This document shows positions 8,717 through 17,842 of a stretch of DNA of 64,000 nucleotides, one piece after another (positions within the stretch are counted from its first letter, which is position 1; every line of letters starts with the position of its first letter). Under the pieces are notes generated by a model, which had not been told where the DNA came from, did no database searches, and worked only from the letters and a program-made list of their open reading frames with translations. Origin of the DNA: Luminiphilus sp965658055 (GTDB lineage: Bacteria; Pseudomonadota; Gammaproteobacteria; Pseudomonadales; Halieaceae); NCBI GenBank assembly GCA_965658055.1, contig CBFHQV010000001.1:35182-99181 (forward strand), given 5' to 3'. A program made the position numbers and the translations under genes.

Positions 8717-9910
8717 TCAGTTGGTAATACCATCCTGATGCAGTTGCTCGAGGGTTTCTGGCGACAGACCTAACAGGTCACCAAGAATTTCCTGATTGTG
8801 GGCACCGATTTGGACCCCCGGCCAGTCGGTGCGTCCGGGCGTTTCGCTCAGTTTGGGCGAGATAGCCGGTATTTTTAGCGCCTTGCCGTTAACGTCGACC
8901 TCTTCAAACATGCCTCTGGCGATGTAGTGAGGGTCTGTCATCATATCCTCGACGCTGTAGATCGGGCCCACCGGGACCCGTGCCGATTCCAGTTTGGCGA
9001 TAATATCGGCGGAGCTGTGCTGTTGACACCAGTCAGCGAGGGCCTGGTCGATGCGTTCCTGATGAATGACCCGCCCCGGGTTGTGCTCGAGTTCTGGATC
9101 CTCTGCCATGTCCTCACGACCTGCCTCTTTCATGAGCCGCTTAAAGATACTGTCACCATTGCCACCAATCACTACGTGTTTACCGTCGGCGCATAAGTAG
9201 GTGTTGGTTGGTACGATGCCCGTAATGGTGGTGCCCGAGGGTTCTCTGACTACCCCGGCGCCGTCGTACTCGGGCACGATGCCCTCGAGCAAATTAAAAA
9301 TGGCCTCGTACAGCGCGACATCTACTACCTGTCCGTTCCCTGTTTTTTGGCGCTGGATAACCGCAAGCAGCACGCCCATGGCCGCTTGAATGGCGGCGGC
9401 TGTATCACCAAGAGAGATGTTTGGACGAATGGGGGGCTTGCCGGGTTCACCGTTGATATAGCGGAAGCCGCCATAGCCCTCTGTCACCGAGGCGTAACCC
9501 GGCTTTTCCGAAAAGGGCCCTGTTTGTCCGTAACCCGAGATCCGCGCATAAATGATCCCGGGATTGTGGGGTTTGACGTCTTCGGGTCCAAGCCCCCAGC
9601 TCTCCATGGCTCCGGGTCGAAAATTTTCGACGACAACGTCGGCCTTGGTAAGCAGATCAAAGGCAATTTCGCGGCCTTTGTCCGACTTAAGATCGAGGGT
9701 TACGCTTTTTTTGTTCCGCGCGAGCGAGTGGTACCAGAGGGACATACCGTCGCGAACTTCACGCCATTGACGAATCGGATCCCCCGTCGGCGGTTCCACC
9801 TTGATAACCTCAGCACCGAAATAACCCAGCACGGTGCCCGCAAAGGGACCTGCTAGCAGTTGGCCCATCTCAACAACGCGTAATCCCTCTAGAGGACGAT
9901 CGGTGTTCAT
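8717..9910 (-). CDS. CaiB/BaiF family (class III) CoA-transferase
   Basis: A 397-residue class III CoA-transferase of the formyl-CoA/carnitine-CoA transferase type. The N-terminal GLRVVEMGQLLAGPFAG segment binds CoA. VENFRPGAMESWGLG and ISGYGQTGPF are family hallmarks, and the catalytic Asp169 in PNISLGDTAA falls at the same number as in formyl-CoA transferase. The ATG at 9910 is preceded by AGGAGA. It is the first gene of an apparent leftward three-gene operon with a second CoA-transferase (9 bp away) and a TonB receptor, starting 84 bp beyond the gcvP stop. It probably activates an imported or partly degraded acid to its CoA ester; the substrate is not predictable. Confidence 0.92.
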   Translation of the reverse strand: MNTDRPLEGLRVVEMGQLLAGPFAGTVLGYFGAEVIKVEPPTGDPIRQWREVRDGMSLWYHSLARNKKSVTLDLKSDKGREIAFDLLTKADVVVENFRPGAMESWGLGPEDVKPHNPGIIYARISGYGQTGPFSEKPGYASVTEGYGGFRYINGEPGKPPIRPNISLGDTAAAIQAAMGVLLAVIQRQKTGNGQVVDVALYEAIFNLLEGIVPEYDGAGVVREPSGTTITGIVPTNTYLCADGKHVVIGGNGDSIFKRLMKEAGREDMAEDPELEHNPGRVIHQERIDQALADWCQQHSSADIIAKLESARVPVGPIYSVEDMMTDPHYIARGMFEEVDVNGKALKIPAISPKLSETPGRTDWPGVQIGAHNQEILGDLLGLSPETLEQLHQDGITN

Positions 9911-9994
9911 CGCTGCTTCTCCTGTCGGCGGTGTCCGGAATCCAATGGTACGGACATTTGTGTCAGTGATCTACGATGAACTTGCGACTACCGA

Positions 9995-12862
9995 TCAGGC
10001 GTCGCTATTTTCTTCCTGCCAGACCTCCATGCCGGGGCATGCGCAAAATAAGTGTCGATCCCCAAAAACATTATCCACCCGCGAGACCGGCGCCCAATAT
10101 TTATCCTGTCGTAACGAGGGCATGGGATAGGCGGCCTGCTCTCGTGAGTAGCCGTGTGGCCAATGGCTATCCACAATGTCATCCAAGGTATGCGGCGCAT
10201 TTTTTAGCGGATTGTCGACGGGGTCGCTGTGGCCTATCTCCACGGCGCGAATTTCCTCACGGATGGCGATCATGGCATCACAGAAGCGATCAATTTCTGC
10301 GAGGGACTCCGACTCTGTCGGCTCTATCATCAGGGTGCCGGCGACGGGGAACGACATGGTGGGCGCATGGAAGCCATAATCCACAAGCCGCTTGGCAACA
10401 TCTTCCTCGGAAATTCCCGAGGCTTCTTTAATCGGTCTAATATCAATGATGCACTCGTGGGCCACCAGGCCACCTCGCCCCCGATAGAGAACCGGGTAAT
10501 GGCCGTTCAATCGGTGCGCAATGTAGTTGGCGGAGAGGATGGCCACTTTGCTTGCCGTGGTGAGCCCGTCGCCCCCCATTAATGCAATGTATACCCAAGA
10601 GATCGGCAAAATAGATGCGCTGCCAAAAGGCGCGGCCGATACGACGTCATTGGTTTCACTGAGTCCAGCGACAGGCACGACCGGGTTGGTGGGTAAAAAA
10701 GGAATCAAATGTTCGCCAACGCCTATTGGGCCCATGCCCGGGCCACCGCCTCCATGGGGAATGCAGAACGTTTTGTGCAGGTTTAGGTGGGAAACGTCGG
10801 CACCAAACTTGCCCGGACTCGCGAGACCAATCAGCGCATTAAGGTTAGCGCCGTCGACGTAAACCTGGCCGCCGTGCTGGTGAATCAGTGCGCAGAGTTC
10901 AACCACAGACTCTTCAAATACCCCGTGTGTTGAAGGATAGGTGATCATGATCGCCGCTAACCGGTCGCTGTGGGCTTCCACCTTTGCCTGCAAATCATTC
11001 ATATCGACGTTGCCGTGCTCGTCGCAGCCAACGATCACCACCTGCATCCCCGCCATCACTGCAGACGCGGGGTTGGTGCCATGGGCCGAGCTCGGGATAA
11101 GGCAAATTGTCCGCTGTGGTTCACCCCGGGACTGATGGTATCGACGGATTGCCAGCAGGCCTGCATATTCTCCTTGAGAGCCGGCATTCGGCTGCAGCGA
11201 CATACCATCGTAGCCCGTGCACTCAACAAGCCAGCGGGAAAGTTCCTCGAGAAGCTTTTGATAACCAAGGGTCTGGTTTGGCGGGGCGAAGGGGTGCATG
11301 CGGCCAAACTCCGGCCAAGTGATGGGCACCATTTCTGTCGTTGCATTGAGTTTCATGGTGCAACTGCCCAGCGGAATCATTGCCCGGGTGAGCGAGATAT
11401 CTTTGTTCTCGAGCCGCTTAAGGTAGCGCAGCATTTCGGTCTCGGCATGAAAATGCTCGAACAGAGGGTGCTGCAGGTAGTCGACCGCACGATGCAGCGC
11501 CTCTGGAAAACAAGATCCGTCGATGGTGTCGGGTATGTCAGCGCCCAGCACCGTTGCCAGCGAATGAATATCGGCTTCGGTGGTGGTTTCATCGAGGCTG
11601 ATGCCGACCGCGTCCTCAGACACCCGCCGTAAATTGAAGCCAGCTTCCAACGCGTCAGAGAGGATACGCGACTGCGCCGCGCCAACGTCAACCGTCAGGG
11701 TGTCAAACCAGCTGTCGTTGCGCAGCTTGAGTCCGGCTGTCTGCAGTCCACGCGCCAAATGTGTTGTCAGGCGATGGACACGTTGGCCAATCCCACGCAA
11801 ACCGTCGGGTCCGTGATACATCGCATACAGCGCGGCCATAATGGCCAGCAGGGCTTGCGCTGTGCAGATGTTAGAGGTCGCTTTCTCCCGACGGATATGC
11901 TGTTCCCGGGTTTGCATGGCCATGCGCAAGGCCTGTTTGCCGCGTCGGTCAACCGAGACGCCAATGACTCGCCCCGGCACCGAGCGCTTATAGGCATCAC
12001 GCGTGGCAAAAAAAGCGGCGTGGGGGCCGCCAAAACCCATGGGCACCCCAAAGCGCTGGCTGTTGCCAACAACGACGTCCGCACCTTGTGAGCCGGGTGC
12101 TTTAAGCAGCGTCAGCGCCAGTAAATCCGTGGCGACACACACCAGCGTATCGCGTGCGTGCGCTGCGGTGCAGAGGCCATCCAGCGGCCGTACCTGGCCA
12201 AAGGTGCCCGGGTACTGCACCAACATGCCAAAGGCATCATCCGACTCCACGAGGGCCTCTGGCTCCACTGTCTCAACATGAATGTCGAGGGGCTCGGCCC
12301 GGGTTTTCAGCAGCGCAATCGTCTGCGGGTGGCAGTCGCTGGCGACCAAAAATCGGTTGGAGCGATTCTTCTTATTAACCCGCTGCATCAAGGTCATGGC
12401 CTCCGCAGCGGCCGTGGCTTCGTCGAGTAGCGACGCATTGGCGAGTTCCATGCCTGTGAGATCCATCACCATCTGCTGATAGGTCAGCAATACCTCGAGC
12501 CTGCCTTGAGATATCTCGGGTTGATAGGGCGTGTAGGCGGTATACCAGCCGGGGTTTTCAAGGACATTACGTTGAATCACCGCGGGCACGAAGGTGTCGT
12601 AGTAGCCGGTACCAATGCAACTGCGCACCACCTGATTTTTTGACGCGTATTCTCGGAGCTTGGCCAGCGCCGCCTGCTCGCTGAGCGCGGGTGGCAGATC
12701 GAGGGCGTCCTGCTTGCGTATTTTTTCCGGTACAGCCCGGTCGATCAGAGCGTCCACCGAGTCATAACCCAGCTCCCTCGCCATTTCTTGCTGTTGCTTC
12801 GTTGAGGGGCCGATGTGACGGCGATAAAAATCGGCGGGGTGGCGCGCGTCGTCCAATGACAT
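9995..12862 (-). CDS. gcvP: Glycine dehydrogenase (decarboxylating), P-protein
   Basis: A 955-residue single-chain P-protein of the glycine cleavage system. It decarboxylates glycine with PLP and passes the aminomethyl group to the H-protein lipoyl arm. Length matches E. coli GcvP (957). The N-terminal half begins with DFYRRHIGPS and the TAYTPYQPEISQGRLE block. The C-terminal half contains the PLP-lysine motif HLNLHKTFCIPHGGGGPG near residue 700. gcvT and gcvH are not adjacent: the upstream gene is greB and the downstream gene a CoA-transferase, so the operon is split in this genome. No convincing glycine riboswitch core was found in the 170-bp leader. Fhs at the right edge of the window is another one-carbon folate enzyme. 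Confidence 0.97.
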   Translation of the reverse strand: MSLDDARHPADFYRRHIGPSTKQQQEMARELGYDSVDALIDRAVPEKIRKQDALDLPPALSEQAALAKLREYASKNQVVRSCIGTGYYDTFVPAVIQRNVLENPGWYTAYTPYQPEISQGRLEVLLTYQQMVMDLTGMELANASLLDEATAAAEAMTLMQRVNKKNRSNRFLVASDCHPQTIALLKTRAEPLDIHVETVEPEALVESDDAFGMLVQYPGTFGQVRPLDGLCTAAHARDTLVCVATDLLALTLLKAPGSQGADVVVGNSQRFGVPMGFGGPHAAFFATRDAYKRSVPGRVIGVSVDRRGKQALRMAMQTREQHIRREKATSNICTAQALLAIMAALYAMYHGPDGLRGIGQRVHRLTTHLARGLQTAGLKLRNDSWFDTLTVDVGAAQSRILSDALEAGFNLRRVSEDAVGISLDETTTEADIHSLATVLGADIPDTIDGSCFPEALHRAVDYLQHPLFEHFHAETEMLRYLKRLENKDISLTRAMIPLGSCTMKLNATTEMVPITWPEFGRMHPFAPPNQTLGYQKLLEELSRWLVECTGYDGMSLQPNAGSQGEYAGLLAIRRYHQSRGEPQRTICLIPSSAHGTNPASAVMAGMQVVIVGCDEHGNVDMNDLQAKVEAHSDRLAAIMITYPSTHGVFEESVVELCALIHQHGGQVYVDGANLNALIGLASPGKFGADVSHLNLHKTFCIPHGGGGPGMGPIGVGEHLIPFLPTNPVVPVAGLSETNDVVSAAPFGSASILPISWVYIALMGGDGLTTASKVAILSANYIAHRLNGHYPVLYRGRGGLVAHECIIDIRPIKEASGISEEDVAKRLVDYGFHAPTMSFPVAGTLMIEPTESESLAEIDRFCDAMIAIREEIRAVEIGHSDPVDNPLKNAPHTLDDIVDSHWPHGYSREQAAYPMPSLRQDKYWAPVSRVDNVFGDRHLFCACPGMEVWQEENSDA

Positions 12863-13032
12863 AAGAGTCTCTGATAGCTGGTGTTTGAGGACCCGACCAG
12901 CATTGGTATGCCAAAGCCAACCGGCGCAGTCGGGGGTCGCCGAGCAAGTGTAGCAAGGGGTGTGATCCCACCCAAGAGTCGACCCTCCTTAACTCCACAA
13001 AATGACGAGAATTTTGGATCACGTCCCGCGGG

Positions 13033-13539
13033 CTAAGCAGAGGTGTCGTAGGTAACAGCAACGATGAGCCAGGTTTGGCGTCCCGAGGGACTGTCTACTT
13101 CTATTTCGCTATCTATAGGTTTTCCCAGGAGGGCCCGCCCGAGGGGGGAATCACAGCTTAACTTTCCCTCACTGATATCGAATTCATCAGGGCCTACCAC
13201 GTGCCATTCGATACATTGGCCTTCTGAGTCCTCAAGGGAAACATGACCTCCAAAATATACTTTGCTGGTGTCGGTAGGGGGCTCTTTCACAACGATCAGC
13301 TCATCGAGTCGTTTGCGTAGAAAGCGCACCCGACTATCTATTTCCCTTAGTCGTTTTTTGCCGTAGATATAGTCGCCGTTTTCAGACCGATCACCATTTG
13401 CCGCGGCGGCTTGCACTGTGGCAGTGACGGTAGGCCGCTCGATTTTCCACAGCTGGTGCAGTTCATCGCGCAGGGCCTTTTCGCCCGAGGGGGTAATGTA
13501 GGGTGACCCTTTGGCGCGTGGCGGGCGATAGCGACTCAT
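13033..13539 (-). CDS. greB: Transcription elongation factor GreB
   Basis: A 168-residue cytoplasmic factor that enters the RNA polymerase secondary channel and stimulates cleavage of backtracked RNA. The N-terminal coiled-coil carries the conserved tip with Asp50 and Glu53 (NGDRSENGDY), followed by YGKKRLREIDSRVRFLRKRL, which matches GreB (YGKRRLREID) rather than GreA. The C-terminal FKBP-like domain includes SPLGRALLGKPIDSEIEV. An extended basic N-terminus (MSRYRPPRAKGSPYITPSG) is typical of GreB. It is divergent from the M23 peptidase gene 47 bp away and upstream of gcvP on the same strand. Confidence 0.95.
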   Translation of the reverse strand: MSRYRPPRAKGSPYITPSGEKALRDELHQLWKIERPTVTATVQAAAANGDRSENGDYIYGKKRLREIDSRVRFLRKRLDELIVVKEPPTDTSKVYFGGHVSLEDSEGQCIEWHVVGPDEFDISEGKLSCDSPLGRALLGKPIDSEIEVDSPSGRQTWLIVAVTYDTSA

Positions 13540-13586
13540 GGCCCTAGTTTATTGCAAGTTGACGGATTTTTGCCGAAGCTTGTCCT

Positions 13587-14462
13587 ATGACGACTTATTT
13601 AGCGCTTCGGCGAGGATTAGCGACGTTCCTATTGTTTGGTGTCTCCTTCGGCGTCAGCGCCGAACCGCTTGGGGCGGCAGATTGCGTTGGGCTTGAGGGC
13701 AACGCACTTCAGGGCGATGCATTACAAGGGGGATTGCTGTGGGGGCGCGTAGCGCCGGGCTCTGGCGTCACCTGGAATGACCGATCGGTGACTGTGCTCC
13801 CGGACGGATCTTTTGTCGTGGGGGTGGGTCGCGATGCCCCGTCGCTGGGGCTGCTGAGTATCGATGGCGAAGCACCCTGTCAGGCGTCCATCGAGATTGG
13901 GCCGCGAAATTACCGGATTCAGCGCGTCGAGGGCGTGCCTCAGCAAACCGTCACCCCGCCCGAGGAGGTGCTTGAGCGCATTGCCCGCGAGCGTGAACTG
14001 GTGCGACAGGCCAAGTCACAGCGCCTCCAGCGACCCGATCTGCTGGCGGCGGTCCGAGCCGGCCTGCGGTGGCCTGTTACCGGACGCATCAGCGGGGTGT
14101 ATGGCAGCCAGCGGGTGTACAACGGTACGCCAGGATCTCCTCACTATGGGGTTGATGTGGCGCGTCCCACAGGCCATCCGGTGGTGGCGCCCGGGCCCGG
14201 GATCATCACCCTGGCCGAGCCCGACTTGTTCTACTCCGGCGGTACCGTCATCCTCGATCACGGGTTCGGTTTGTCCTCTTCCTTTCTTCATCTGAGCGAA
14301 GTTTCGGTCGCGGTGGGGGAAGAGGTCAGCGCCGGCGCGCTGATTGGCAAGGTAGGTGCCACGGGTCGCGCCACCGGCCCGCACCTCGATTGGCGCATGA
14401 GCTGGCTCGATCAGCGGATTGATCCCCAGTTATTGGTGCCACCCATGCCCGCGGATCAGTGA
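13587..14462 (+). CDS. M23 family metallopeptidase, exported
   Basis: A 291-residue protein with an N-terminal signal peptide (LRRGLATFLLFGVSFGVSA, cleavage near residue 25) and a C-terminal LytM/M23 domain, so it probably acts on or near peptidoglycan in the periplasm. The zinc motif HxxxD is His186/Asp190 (SPHYGVD). The second motif reads GPHLDW, with His266 and Asp268, where classical LytM enzymes have HxH. This HLDW form is, from memory, usual for a proteobacterial subgroup. A linker with charged repeats (RIARERELVRQAKSQRLQR) around 130-148 may form a short helix. The N-terminal third is a beta-rich domain. It starts an apparent rightward run towards the Trm112-like and HIT genes. Confidence 0.9.
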   Translation: MTTYLALRRGLATFLLFGVSFGVSAEPLGAADCVGLEGNALQGDALQGGLLWGRVAPGSGVTWNDRSVTVLPDGSFVVGVGRDAPSLGLLSIDGEAPCQASIEIGPRNYRIQRVEGVPQQTVTPPEEVLERIARERELVRQAKSQRLQRPDLLAAVRAGLRWPVTGRISGVYGSQRVYNGTPGSPHYGVDVARPTGHPVVAPGPGIITLAEPDLFYSGGTVILDHGFGLSSSFLHLSEVSVAVGEEVSAGALIGKVGATGRATGPHLDWRMSWLDQRIDPQLLVPPMPADQ

Positions 14463-14521
14463 TAAGCTTCGCCACCGGCTTTTGCCGGTAGCAAGAAGCG
14501 TTGTTATGAAGGAGGTTTTCG

Positions 14522-14707
14522 GTGCTCGACCCTAAGCTACTCGAAATTTTGGTCTGTCCAGTGTCCAAGGCACCCGTCGAATACGACGAGGAAAAACAGG
14601 AGTTGGTGTGCCGGGCCAGCGGGCTGGCTTATCCGATCCGAGACGACATTCCGGTGATGTTGGAGAGTGAGGCCCGCGTCCTGACCGCTGATGAGAAACT
14701 GGGCTGA
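14522..14707 (+). CDS. Trm112-like zinc-ribbon-family small protein
   Basis: A 61-residue protein of the Trm112/YcaR family. Its start is GTG at 14522, with AAGGAGG ideally placed. It opens MLDPKLLEILVCPVSKAPVEYD and continues CRASGLAYPIRDDIPVML, the standard layout. Only two cysteines remain (CPVS and VCRA), as in many bacterial YcaR homologues that lack full zinc coordination. Eukaryotic and archaeal Trm112 proteins activate methyltransferases; the role of bacterial members is poorly defined. It lies between an M23 peptidase and a HIT protein, and its stop is 12 bp before the HIT start, so they are probably one transcript. Confidence 0.9.
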   Translation: MLDPKLLEILVCPVSKAPVEYDEEKQELVCRASGLAYPIRDDIPVMLESEARVLTADEKLG

Positions 14708-14719
14708 GGCTGATCGAAA

Positions 14720-15076
14720 ATGAGCGATACCATTTTTGGGAAAATCACCCGGGGAGAAATCCCCGCGGAGTTTTTGTACGAGGATGACCAGTGCGTGGTG
14801 ATTAGGGATATTCAGCCCCAGGCACCTACCCACGTGCTGATAATCCCCAGAAAACCCATTCCAAAATTGGTCGATGCCGATGACGCTGATCAGGCTCTTC
14901 TTGGCCACCTGATGCTGGTCGCCGGTCGAGTTGCCTCACAGCTCGGTGTCGGTGACGGCTTCCGCTTGGTGGTCAATAATGGCGAAGCCGGTGGTCAGAC
15001 GGTGTTCCACCTCCACCTACATATCTTGGCGGGTCGCAGGATGGCCGAAGGTGAGTTGTCGCAGGGTATGCAGTGA
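14720..15076 (+). CDS. HIT family protein, HinT-like purine nucleoside phosphoramidase
   Basis: A 118-residue histidine-triad protein. The catalytic triad motif HLHLHIL (His97, His99, His101) is intact, and the GDGFRLVVNNGEAGGQTVFHLHLH context matches HinT (YcfF). Such proteins hydrolyse AMP-lysine and other nucleoside phosphoramidates, and have been linked to clearing aminoacyl-adenylate side products of tRNA synthetases. Being two genes from lysC and immediately before alaS would fit that, though this is only inference. It starts 12 bp after the Trm112-like gene and ends 70 bp before alaS. Confidence 0.92.
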   Translation: MSDTIFGKITRGEIPAEFLYEDDQCVVIRDIQPQAPTHVLIIPRKPIPKLVDADDADQALLGHLMLVAGRVASQLGVGDGFRLVVNNGEAGGQTVFHLHLHILAGRRMAEGELSQGMQ

Positions 15077-15146
15077 GTTGTTAAGCCTATTTGATTTCGT
15101 CGACGGGATTGAATGGGGAAAGCGAAAGAATCGGTAGAGAGTACAC

Positions 15147-17750
15147 ATGAAAACCGCGCAGATTAGAGAAGCGTTCCTTTCCTATTTCGAGGAGCAGGGG
15201 CATACCCGAGTGGCCTCGAGCTCCCTCGTTCCCCACGACGATCCCACCCTTTTGTTCACCAACGCGGGGATGAACCAATTTAAGGAGACGTTTCTGGGTC
15301 TTGAGGAGCGTGCCTATGCGCGTGCGTGCACGGCTCAAAAATGTGTCCGTGCTGGCGGTAAACACAACGATCTCGAAAATGTGGGTTATACCGCTAGGCA
15401 CCATACCTTCTTCGAAATGCTGGGCAACTTCAGTTTTGGCGATTACTTCAAACGCGACGCCATTCGCTTCGGCTGGAGTTTCCTGACTGAGGTGCTAGGA
15501 CTGCCCAAGGAGCGCCTGTGGGTCACGGTGCATATTAGCGACGACGAAGCAGCAGACATCTGGGTCAAGGATATTGGTGTCGACCCCAATCGCTTGTCGC
15601 GGCTTGATGAAGATAATTTCTGGCAGATGGGTGATACCGGCCCCTGCGGTCCCTGCTCGGAAATTTTCTACGACCACGGGCCCGATGTGCCAGGCGGTCC
15701 GCCCGGCAGTCCTGACGACGATCTCGATCGGTATATTGAGATCTGGAATCTGGTGTTCATGCAATTCAACCGAGATAGCGAGGGCACGCTGCATCCACTG
15801 CCCGCTCCATCGGTGGATACCGGCATGGGACTGGAGCGAATAGCCGCCGTGCTCCAGGGAGTGCACTCCAACTACGAGATTGACCTGTTTCAGGCGCTCA
15901 TTGGCGCGGTGGCCGCGCGGCTCAAGGTATCTGATCTCGAAGAGAAATCCCTTCGGGTAATTGCCGATCACCTGCGTTCCTGTGCCTTCCTCATTGCGGA
16001 TGGCGTGCTACCGGGTAATGAGGGTCGGGGTTATGTGTTGCGGCGCATCATTCGTCGCGCCATCCGCCATGGCAACAAGCTCGGCGCTACCTCGGCGTTT
16101 TTTGCCGAGCTGTTACCGGTGTTAGTGCAGGAGATGGGCGATGCCTACCCCGATCTGCGCACTCAGCAAACGAGTATAGCGGCCGCCCTGCTGACGGAAG
16201 AGGAACAGTTCGCGCGAACTCTCGACAACGGTATGGCGATTCTTGATGAGGCGCTTGCCTCGCTTGAGGGCAGCGAACTGCCTGGAGATGTCATCTTTCG
16301 GCTTTATGACACCTACGGGTTCCCGGTTGATCTGACCAATGACATTGCCCGGGAGCGCAACTTGACGCTCGATATTGCGGGTTACGAGAGCGCGATGGAA
16401 ACCCAGCGCAAGCGGTCACAGGAGAGTGGCAGCTTTAAGATCGATTACAGCGACACCCTGTCCGTTGAGGGCGAGACCACCTTTGTGGGCTATGAGACGA
16501 CACAGCGTAAGGCATCCATCGTCGCGCTGATTCACCAGGGCGAGCTGGTAGACGCTGTGAGCGAAGGGATGGAAGCCATCGCCATTCTAGATGCCACACC
16601 TTTCTACGGCGAGAGCGGGGGTCAGGTAGGGGATTGTGGGGTCCTGATCAGTGGCGATGCGCGAATTGACGTCGTTGATACGACGAAGGCCAAGGGGCAT
16701 CACCTGCACCACATTCGAGTTGCGAAGGGATCACTCTCTGTTGGCGACAGCGTGGACGCCAGCGTAGATGCCAGTATTCGTCAGCGTATCCGGTTGAATC
16801 ATTCGTCGACTCACTTGATGCATGAAGCGCTTAGGCGCGTCCTTGGGGAGCATGTTGTTCAGAAGGGATCATTGGTGAATTCCGAGCGACTGCGCTTCGA
16901 CTTCTCCCATGGCCAACCGGTTACGGCGGAGGAGCTCACCGCTATCGCCGATATTGTGAACGATCAGATACGTCTCAATACCTCCGTCAGCACCGAAGAA
17001 ATGAGCATGGATGCCGCCATAGCCAAGGGCGCGACGGCACTTTTCGGCGAGAAGTATGGTGAGGAGGTTCGCGTTCTCAGTATGGGCGCGGACGGCTTCT
17101 CGGTAGAGCTTTGCGGCGGCACCCACGTGGATCGTACCGGGGATATTGGTCTGTTCCTGATTACCGCCGAGTCGGGGGTGGCTGCCGGCGTTCGGCGCAT
17201 TGAGGCGGTCACGGGCGAGGCGGCCATTAATGAAGTGCGAGGCGTATTTTCTCGTCTGCAGGCTACTGCGGAGGTTCTAAAGTCGACCCCTGATTTGGCG
17301 GTCGACAAGGCAACCGCGTTGCGCGGCGAAGTCAGAGACCTTGAAAAAGAAGTCACTCGCTTACGACAAAAACTCGCCTCGGGTGCAGGCGGTGACCTGA
17401 CCAGTAGCGCGGTCGATGTGTCGGGTCTTAAGGTATTGGCTACGGTCGTTGATGGCGCTGATGCAGGCACCTTGCGAGACACGCTTGACCAATGCAAAAG
17501 CAAATTGGGATCCGCGGTCATTTTACTGGCGGCGATCGATGACCAAAAAATCGCACTAGTATCCGGTGTCACGAAAGACCTTACTGATCGAATTAAAGCC
17601 GGCGATGTGATGCGTGAAGTCGCAGGAAGGCTTGGAGGCAAAGGGGGTGGTCGACCCGATATGGCACAGGGCGGCGGTAGCGATGTGGCGGGTTTGCCCG
17701 AGGTGCTGTCATCCTTCCCCGACTGGGTCGCGGCGCAAATAGCCACATAA
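15147..17750 (+). CDS. alaS: Alanyl-tRNA synthetase
   Basis: A full-length (867-residue) class II synthetase that charges tRNA-Ala and edits Ser/Gly mischarging. The catalytic core begins with MKTAQIREAFLSYFEEQGH and contains the motif FTNAGMNQFKETFLG. The editing domain has both zinc-binding parts, HSSTHLMH (about residues 550-557) and CGGTH (about 655-659). The C-terminal DHHA1-like domain ends with the glycine-rich GGKGGGRPDMAQGGG. It heads the alaS-lysC-csrA-tRNA-Ser order seen in many gammaproteobacteria, although recA/recX, which often precede it, are replaced here by the HIT and Trm112-like genes. Confidence 0.98.
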   Translation: MKTAQIREAFLSYFEEQGHTRVASSSLVPHDDPTLLFTNAGMNQFKETFLGLEERAYARACTAQKCVRAGGKHNDLENVGYTARHHTFFEMLGNFSFGDYFKRDAIRFGWSFLTEVLGLPKERLWVTVHISDDEAADIWVKDIGVDPNRLSRLDEDNFWQMGDTGPCGPCSEIFYDHGPDVPGGPPGSPDDDLDRYIEIWNLVFMQFNRDSEGTLHPLPAPSVDTGMGLERIAAVLQGVHSNYEIDLFQALIGAVAARLKVSDLEEKSLRVIADHLRSCAFLIADGVLPGNEGRGYVLRRIIRRAIRHGNKLGATSAFFAELLPVLVQEMGDAYPDLRTQQTSIAAALLTEEEQFARTLDNGMAILDEALASLEGSELPGDVIFRLYDTYGFPVDLTNDIARERNLTLDIAGYESAMETQRKRSQESGSFKIDYSDTLSVEGETTFVGYETTQRKASIVALIHQGELVDAVSEGMEAIAILDATPFYGESGGQVGDCGVLISGDARIDVVDTTKAKGHHLHHIRVAKGSLSVGDSVDASVDASIRQRIRLNHSSTHLMHEALRRVLGEHVVQKGSLVNSERLRFDFSHGQPVTAEELTAIADIVNDQIRLNTSVSTEEMSMDAAIAKGATALFGEKYGEEVRVLSMGADGFSVELCGGTHVDRTGDIGLFLITAESGVAAGVRRIEAVTGEAAINEVRGVFSRLQATAEVLKSTPDLAVDKATALRGEVRDLEKEVTRLRQKLASGAGGDLTSSAVDVSGLKVLATVVDGADAGTLRDTLDQCKSKLGSAVILLAAIDDQKIALVSGVTKDLTDRIKAGDVMREVAGRLGGKGGGRPDMAQGGGSDVAGLPEVLSSFPDWVAAQIAT

Positions 17751-17842
17751 TTCCACCGGGAAGGTCCTTCTGGCGTAGTGTCGTCTGTGCTATGGTTCGC
17801 GCCCGATTTTAGAGGCAGATTAGCACTCCGACTGATCCTCCT

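Noticed and set aside
7535..9910. The two CoA-transferases as a tandem duplication
   Set aside because: They share the family core motifs but differ widely elsewhere, so a recent duplication is not supported.
10970..11632. A 220-residue plus-strand frame
   Set aside because: It is antisense to gcvP; no start signal or recognisable domain.
12863..13032. Possible glycine riboswitch upstream of gcvP
   Set aside because: The leader was read on the minus strand and shows no recognisable tandem glycine-aptamer core; only unstructured GC-rich sequence was seen.
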